DNA from: Williamsia sp. CHRR-6
Lineage (GTDB): Bacteria; Actinomycetota; Actinomycetes; Mycobacteriales; Mycobacteriaceae
Length of the DNA stretch: 64,000 bases
Direction: 5' to 3'
Assembly (NCBI RefSeq): GCF_018474015.1
Contig: NZ_JAHCSG010000003.1
Span: 520,087-584,086 of the forward strand
In this document: in pieces, positions 61,247 through 64,000 of the stretch
Layout of the letters: every line of letters starts with the position of its first letter
Position numbering within the stretch: position 1 is the stretch's first letter
Notes under the pieces: model-generated
Told to the model about the DNA's origin: nothing
The model's input: the letters and a program-made list of their open reading frames with translations, nothing else
The model's database searches: none
Made by a program: the position numbers and the translations under genes

Positions 61247-62842
61247 TCACATCCGAAAGACGCCGTAGGAGACCGGTTCCAGCGGCGCGTTGGCGCACAC
61301 GCCCAACGCCAGTCCCAGCATGGTGCGGGTGTCGGCGGGGTCGATCACACCGTCGTCCCACAACCGCGCCGTGGAGTAGTACGGGTTGCCCTGGGTCTCG
61401 TACTGAGCCCGGATGGGCGCTTTGAACGCCTCGGCGTCAGCATCTGACCATTCCTGGCCCCCGGCACTGAGTTGATCACCACGCACCGTGGCCAATACCG
61501 CTGCGGCCTGTTCTCCACCCATCACCGACACCCGCGCGTTGGGCCACATCCACAGGAAACGTGGGGAATACGCGCGGCCACACATCGAATAGTTGCCCGC
61601 GCCATAGGACCCGCCGATCACCACCGTCAGCTTGGGGACGCGTGCGCAGGCCACAGCGGTGACCATCTTGGCTCCGTGTTTGGCTATGCCGCCCGCCTCG
61701 TACTCACGACCCACCATGAACCCGGAGATGTTCTGCAGGAACACCAGTGGCACCGACCGTTTGTCGCACAACTCGATGAAATGCGCGCCCTTGAGCGCGG
61801 ATTCACCGAACAGCACCCCGTTGTTGGCGACGATGCCGACGGGATGGCCGTGGATGTGGGCGAAGCCGGTCACCAGGGTGGTGCCGTAGCCGGCCTTGAA
61901 CTCGTCGAATGCGCCGACCGCACCGTTCGGGTCGGCGTCGACTATGCGGGTGATCACCTCCCGCACGTCGTAGGGCGTGCGCACGTCGATGGGGACCACC
62001 TCGTAGAGTTCGCGTTGGTCCACCGCAGCTGGTCGCGCTTGCGCTGTGCGCCAGGGTGTTTCGGCTCGCGGTCCGACGGTGGCGATGATGCGTCGTACTC
62101 GATCGAGGGCATCGTGGTCGTCGGCGGCGAGATGATCGGTCACGCCCGACACCGTGGAGTGCAGACTGCCGCCACCGAGTTCTTCGGCGGTCACCACCTC
62201 ACCGGTCGCCGCCTTCACCAACGGCGGGCCACCGAGGAAGATGGTGCCCTGGTTCTCGACGATCACCGCCTCGTCACTCATGGCGGGCACGTAAGCCCCA
62301 CCGGCAGTGCATGATCCAAGCACCGCAGCGATCTGCGGGATGCCACGCGCACTCATGGTGGCCTGATTGAAGAAGATCCGACCGAAGTGGTCGCGGTCGG
62401 GGAACACCTCGTCTTGGCGCGGTAGGAACGCACCGCCGGAGTCGACGAGGTAGATGCACGGCAGGTGATTGGCCAGCGCAATCTCCTGAGCGCGTAGGTG
62501 CTTTTTGACCGTCATCGGGTAGTAGGTGCCGCCCTTGACGGTGGCGTCGTTGGCGACGATCACACACTCGCGACCCGACACCCGCCCGATCCCGCCGATC
62601 ACCCCGGCCCCAGGGCATTCGTCGTCGTACATGCCGTTCGCGGCGAGCGGCGACAGCTCCAGGAAGGGGCTACCCGGATCGAGCACTGCGGCCACGCGAT
62701 CGCGGGGCAGCAACTTGCCGCGGGCGACGTGTCGCTCACGGGCTTTCGCCGGTCCGCCGAGCGCTGCTACCGCGGTGCGCTCGCGCAACTCGCCGACGAG
62801 CCGTTCGTGCTCGGCGCGGTTGCGTGCGCGATCAAACGGCAC
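61247..62842 (-). CDS. Acyl-CoA carboxylase beta subunit (carboxyltransferase)
   Basis: A 531-residue carboxyltransferase from GTG 62842. [22 protein letters not shown] and [20 protein letters not shown] form the CT active region; [23 protein letters not shown] and [19 protein letters not shown] match methylcrotonyl-CoA carboxylase beta subunits closely. First gene of the accD-accA-fadE operon. Confidence 0.92.
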   Translation of the reverse strand: MPFDRARNRAEHERLVGELRERTAVAALGGPAKARERHVARGKLLPRDRVAAVLDPGSPFLELSPLAANGMYDDECPGAGVIGGIGRVSGRECVIVANDATVKGGTYYPMTVKKHLRAQEIALANHLPCIYLVDSGGAFLPRQDEVFPDRDHFGRIFFNQATMSARGIPQIAAVLGSCTAGGAYVPAMSDEAVIVENQGTIFLGGPPLVKAATGEVVTAEELGGGSLHSTVSGVTDHLAADDHDALDRVRRIIATVGPRAETPWRTAQARPAAVDQRELYEVVPIDVRTPYDVREVITRIVDADPNGAVGAFDEFKAGYGTTLVTGFAHIHGHPVGIVANNGVLFGESALKGAHFIELCDKRSVPLVFLQNISGFMVGREYEAGGIAKHGAKMVTAVACARVPKLTVVIGGSYGAGNYSMCGRAYSPRFLWMWPNARVSVMGGEQAAAVLATVRGDQLSAGGQEWSDADAEAFKAPIRAQYETQGNPYYSTARLWDDGVIDPADTRTMLGLALGVCANAPLEPVSYGVFRM

Positions 62843-62856
62843 GTCGCACTCCCATC

Positions 62857-62878
62857 TCAGTTAATGAAGAATAACTGA
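62857..62878 (-). promoter_or_regulatory. Inverted repeat 15 bp upstream of accD, probable operator
   Basis: TCAGTTA and TAACTGA are perfect 7-bp arms around an 8-bp spacer (22 bp in all). The site is AT-rich and lies between the start codon and the likely promoter, suiting a TetR/GntR-type repressor. No regulator gene is beside it in the window. Confidence 0.5.
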
Positions 62879-62957
62879 CTCTGAGCGTAGAGCCACGCTT
62901 CGTGCCGTGTCCAGGGATTCAGTGGCGATGTCGTGGTCTGCCGTTACGGTTGCGCCC

Positions 62958-63599
62958 GTGCACGACGAGATGGTGAGCGACCTCGACGCTGTCCGCGCCT
63001 CCTACGACGCGGTGGCCGACAACTATGTCGACATGGTTGGCGATCCGGGGCCGTGGCAGCGCGTGGCGTTGGAGGCGTTCGCCGAACAGGTTCGTGACGT
63101 CGGTCCAGTCCTCGACGCCGGCTGCGGCCCGGGCTGGGTCGCGGGCCTCCTGCACGAGCGCGGCGTGGACGTCTCAGGTGTCGACCTGTCACCCCGGATG
63201 GTCGAACACGCTCGTCGCCGACATCCGAGTATCCCGTTCGACGTGGCGTCGGTGACCGATCTGCGTCCCGCTGCGGCATCGCTCGGCGGGGTCCTGGGGT
63301 GGTGGTCATGGTTTCATCTGCCGCGGGGCGTGCTCAGAGAGGTGATCGGCACGATGGCTGTTTCGCTGCGTCCTGGCGGTCGGCTACTAATCGCAACCCA
63401 TTGCGGGAACGGCGAGTTGCGGCGTGCCCGGTGCTACGGCGACGTTCCCGTCGATTGGACGACCCACCTGTACCAACCCGAGGATGTCGCCGCGATGCTG
63501 ACAGATGCGGGACTACCGGTGGCAGCCGACATCAGGCTGCCCCCCGCGCATCCGGCAGGGTCACCTGCTCTGATCATGTGTGGGGACAAGCCACGTTGA
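62958..63599 (+). CDS. SAM-dependent methyltransferase
   Basis: Class I methyltransferase of 213 residues. YDAVADNYVDM precedes motif I LDAGCGPGWVAG; VDLSPRMVEHAR and LRPGGRLLIATH follow. GTG at 62958 was chosen; ATG at 62970 is also possible. Acceptor unknown. Divergent from accD across 115 bp. Confidence 0.87.
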   Translation: MHDEMVSDLDAVRASYDAVADNYVDMVGDPGPWQRVALEAFAEQVRDVGPVLDAGCGPGWVAGLLHERGVDVSGVDLSPRMVEHARRRHPSIPFDVASVTDLRPAAASLGGVLGWWSWFHLPRGVLREVIGTMAVSLRPGGRLLIATHCGNGELRRARCYGDVPVDWTTHLYQPEDVAAMLTDAGLPVAADIRLPPAHPAGSPALIMCGDKPR

Positions 63600-63639
63600 G
63601 TGCGTGATCGGGAGCGGCGGGCGAGGCGACGGGCGTCCG

Positions 63640-63765
63640 GCGGTTCATTCGGCAGTCGCGGTGGGCGCCGACACTGCCCTCGTCGTGATGGTGCAGTCGG
63701 ACGACAGCGCCGACCAGAACAACGTCGAGACGATCCTCGAAAGCGTCCGTAGCTCGACCCGGTGA
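63640..63765 (+). pseudogene. Coding-like 3' fragment of a lost gene
   Basis: A 41-codon stretch with strong third-position GC bias ends at 63765 (reading VGADTALVVMVQSDDSADQN and on). There is no upstream start or homologous N-terminus after the methyltransferase stop, so this looks like the leftover C-terminal end of a deleted gene. Low confidence. Confidence 0.35.
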
Positions 63766-63813
63766 TCGAGTTCGGGTGATGACCAACGTGTTTGTCGTGG
63801 CTGTCTCGCCGCC

Positions 63814-63852
63814 TTGCTCAATTCGAACGCCTGTTCTGTACTTGACGTACAG
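63814..63852 (+). promoter_or_regulatory. Promoter with SOS-like box before the second DUF222 gene
   Basis: TTGCTC (63814-63819) and TGTACT (63837-63842) are 17 bp apart. Between and overlapping them is TCGAAC-N4-GTTCTG (63823-63838), matching 10 of 12 positions of the actinobacterial LexA box. A further inverted repeat CTGTAC-N5-GTACAG covers 63836-63852. Confidence 0.5.
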
Positions 63853-63874
63853 TGACTGTGGGAGGGGGTGCAGC

Positions 63875-64000
63875 ATGAGTGGAACACTGATCGAGCAGTA
63901 CGCGCAGCTGCATGCCCTGCTCGATGACATCGCCGCGGCCACCTCGAATGCATGTTCCGAAGCCGAGGTCGCAGAACTGGCGATCACCCACGAACACGCC
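63875..64000 (+). CDS. Start of a second DUF222/13E12-type protein (cut by right edge)
   Basis: Reading from ATG 63875 after GGGAGGGGG, 42 codons are visible: LIEQYAQLHALLDDIAAA and SEAEVAELAITHEH resemble the amphipathic N-terminus of DUF222 proteins. The HNH domain would lie outside the window. Assignment rests on the N-terminus and on the shared SOS-like promoter. Confidence 0.5.
   Translation, partial: MSGTLIEQYAQLHALLDDIAAATSNACSEAEVAELAITHEHA

Overview
The window is high-GC DNA from a mycolic-acid actinobacterium (order Mycobacteriales). GlfT1-like galactofuranosyltransferase, Wzm/Wzt galactan exporter and the proteasome activator Bpa lie together as in Mycobacterium. An antigen-85-like esterase, a WS/DGAT acyltransferase, an Rv1733c-like membrane protein, LigC and a stand-alone LigD-type polymerase point the same way. 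Gordonia or Williamsia would fit, but the genus is inferred from gene content, not shown.

Region 1-10.3 kb: lysG (cut by the left edge) and lysE; an EAL-DICT protein; a YoaK-type membrane protein; a lactate-monooxygenase-like flavoenzyme; a DUF2231 membrane protein; an enoyl-CoA hydratase; and three paralogous secretory lipases in one minus-strand operon. Region 10.3-18.7 kb (cell envelope and proteostasis): gtrA-like and SDR genes, a small secreted protein, then bpa-wzm-wzt-glfT1 on the minus strand, a cysteine-desulfurase-like protein lacking the PLP lysine, a PIG3-type quinone oxidoreductase and a MarR regulator with two likely operators. Region 18.7-24.2 kb is accessory: tRNA-Ser(UGA), a DUF222-HNH endonuclease, an Eco29kI-like restriction-modification pair of lower GC, a lipoprotein and a decayed paralogue.

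Region 24.2-33.5 kb: a DUF2200 protein, a CPBP protease, and corA-ddl facing murF, an acyltransferase and an unrecognised 419-residue protein; then a secreted esterase and an aromatic/histidinol-phosphate aminotransferase. Region 33.5-42.5 kb: tRNA-Ser(GCU), tRNA-Arg(ACG), an F420-NADP-type reductase, an SDR, a DUF2071 protein, a methyltransferase, a 260-bp array of 19-bp repeats in two inverted halves, a glycolipid-binding protein, tyrA, tadA with its companion, tRNA-Ser(CGA), a WS/DGAT and a lipoprotein. Region 42.5-50 kb: TetR plus MMPL transporter; a Tgt lacking its zinc cysteines; two YPPP-rich membrane proteins; GluQRS. Tgt and GluQRS would act on the same queuosine-34 tRNA position.

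Region 50-64 kb: an acetyltransferase, a secreted protein, ligC and a LigD-type polymerase interleaved with two paralogous small secreted proteins, dps, an Rv1733c-like protein, an isocitrate-lyase-superfamily protein, a Tat-type Rieske lipoprotein, an accD-accA-fadE operon (probably branched-chain acyl-CoA breakdown), a methyltransferase, and the start of a second DUF222 gene at the right edge. No CRISPR array, prophage, transposase or rRNA was seen. The most unusual signals are the 19-bp inverted repeat array, the zinc-site-less Tgt, the lysine-less aminotransferase homologue and the pair of small secreted paralogues around the repair polymerase.
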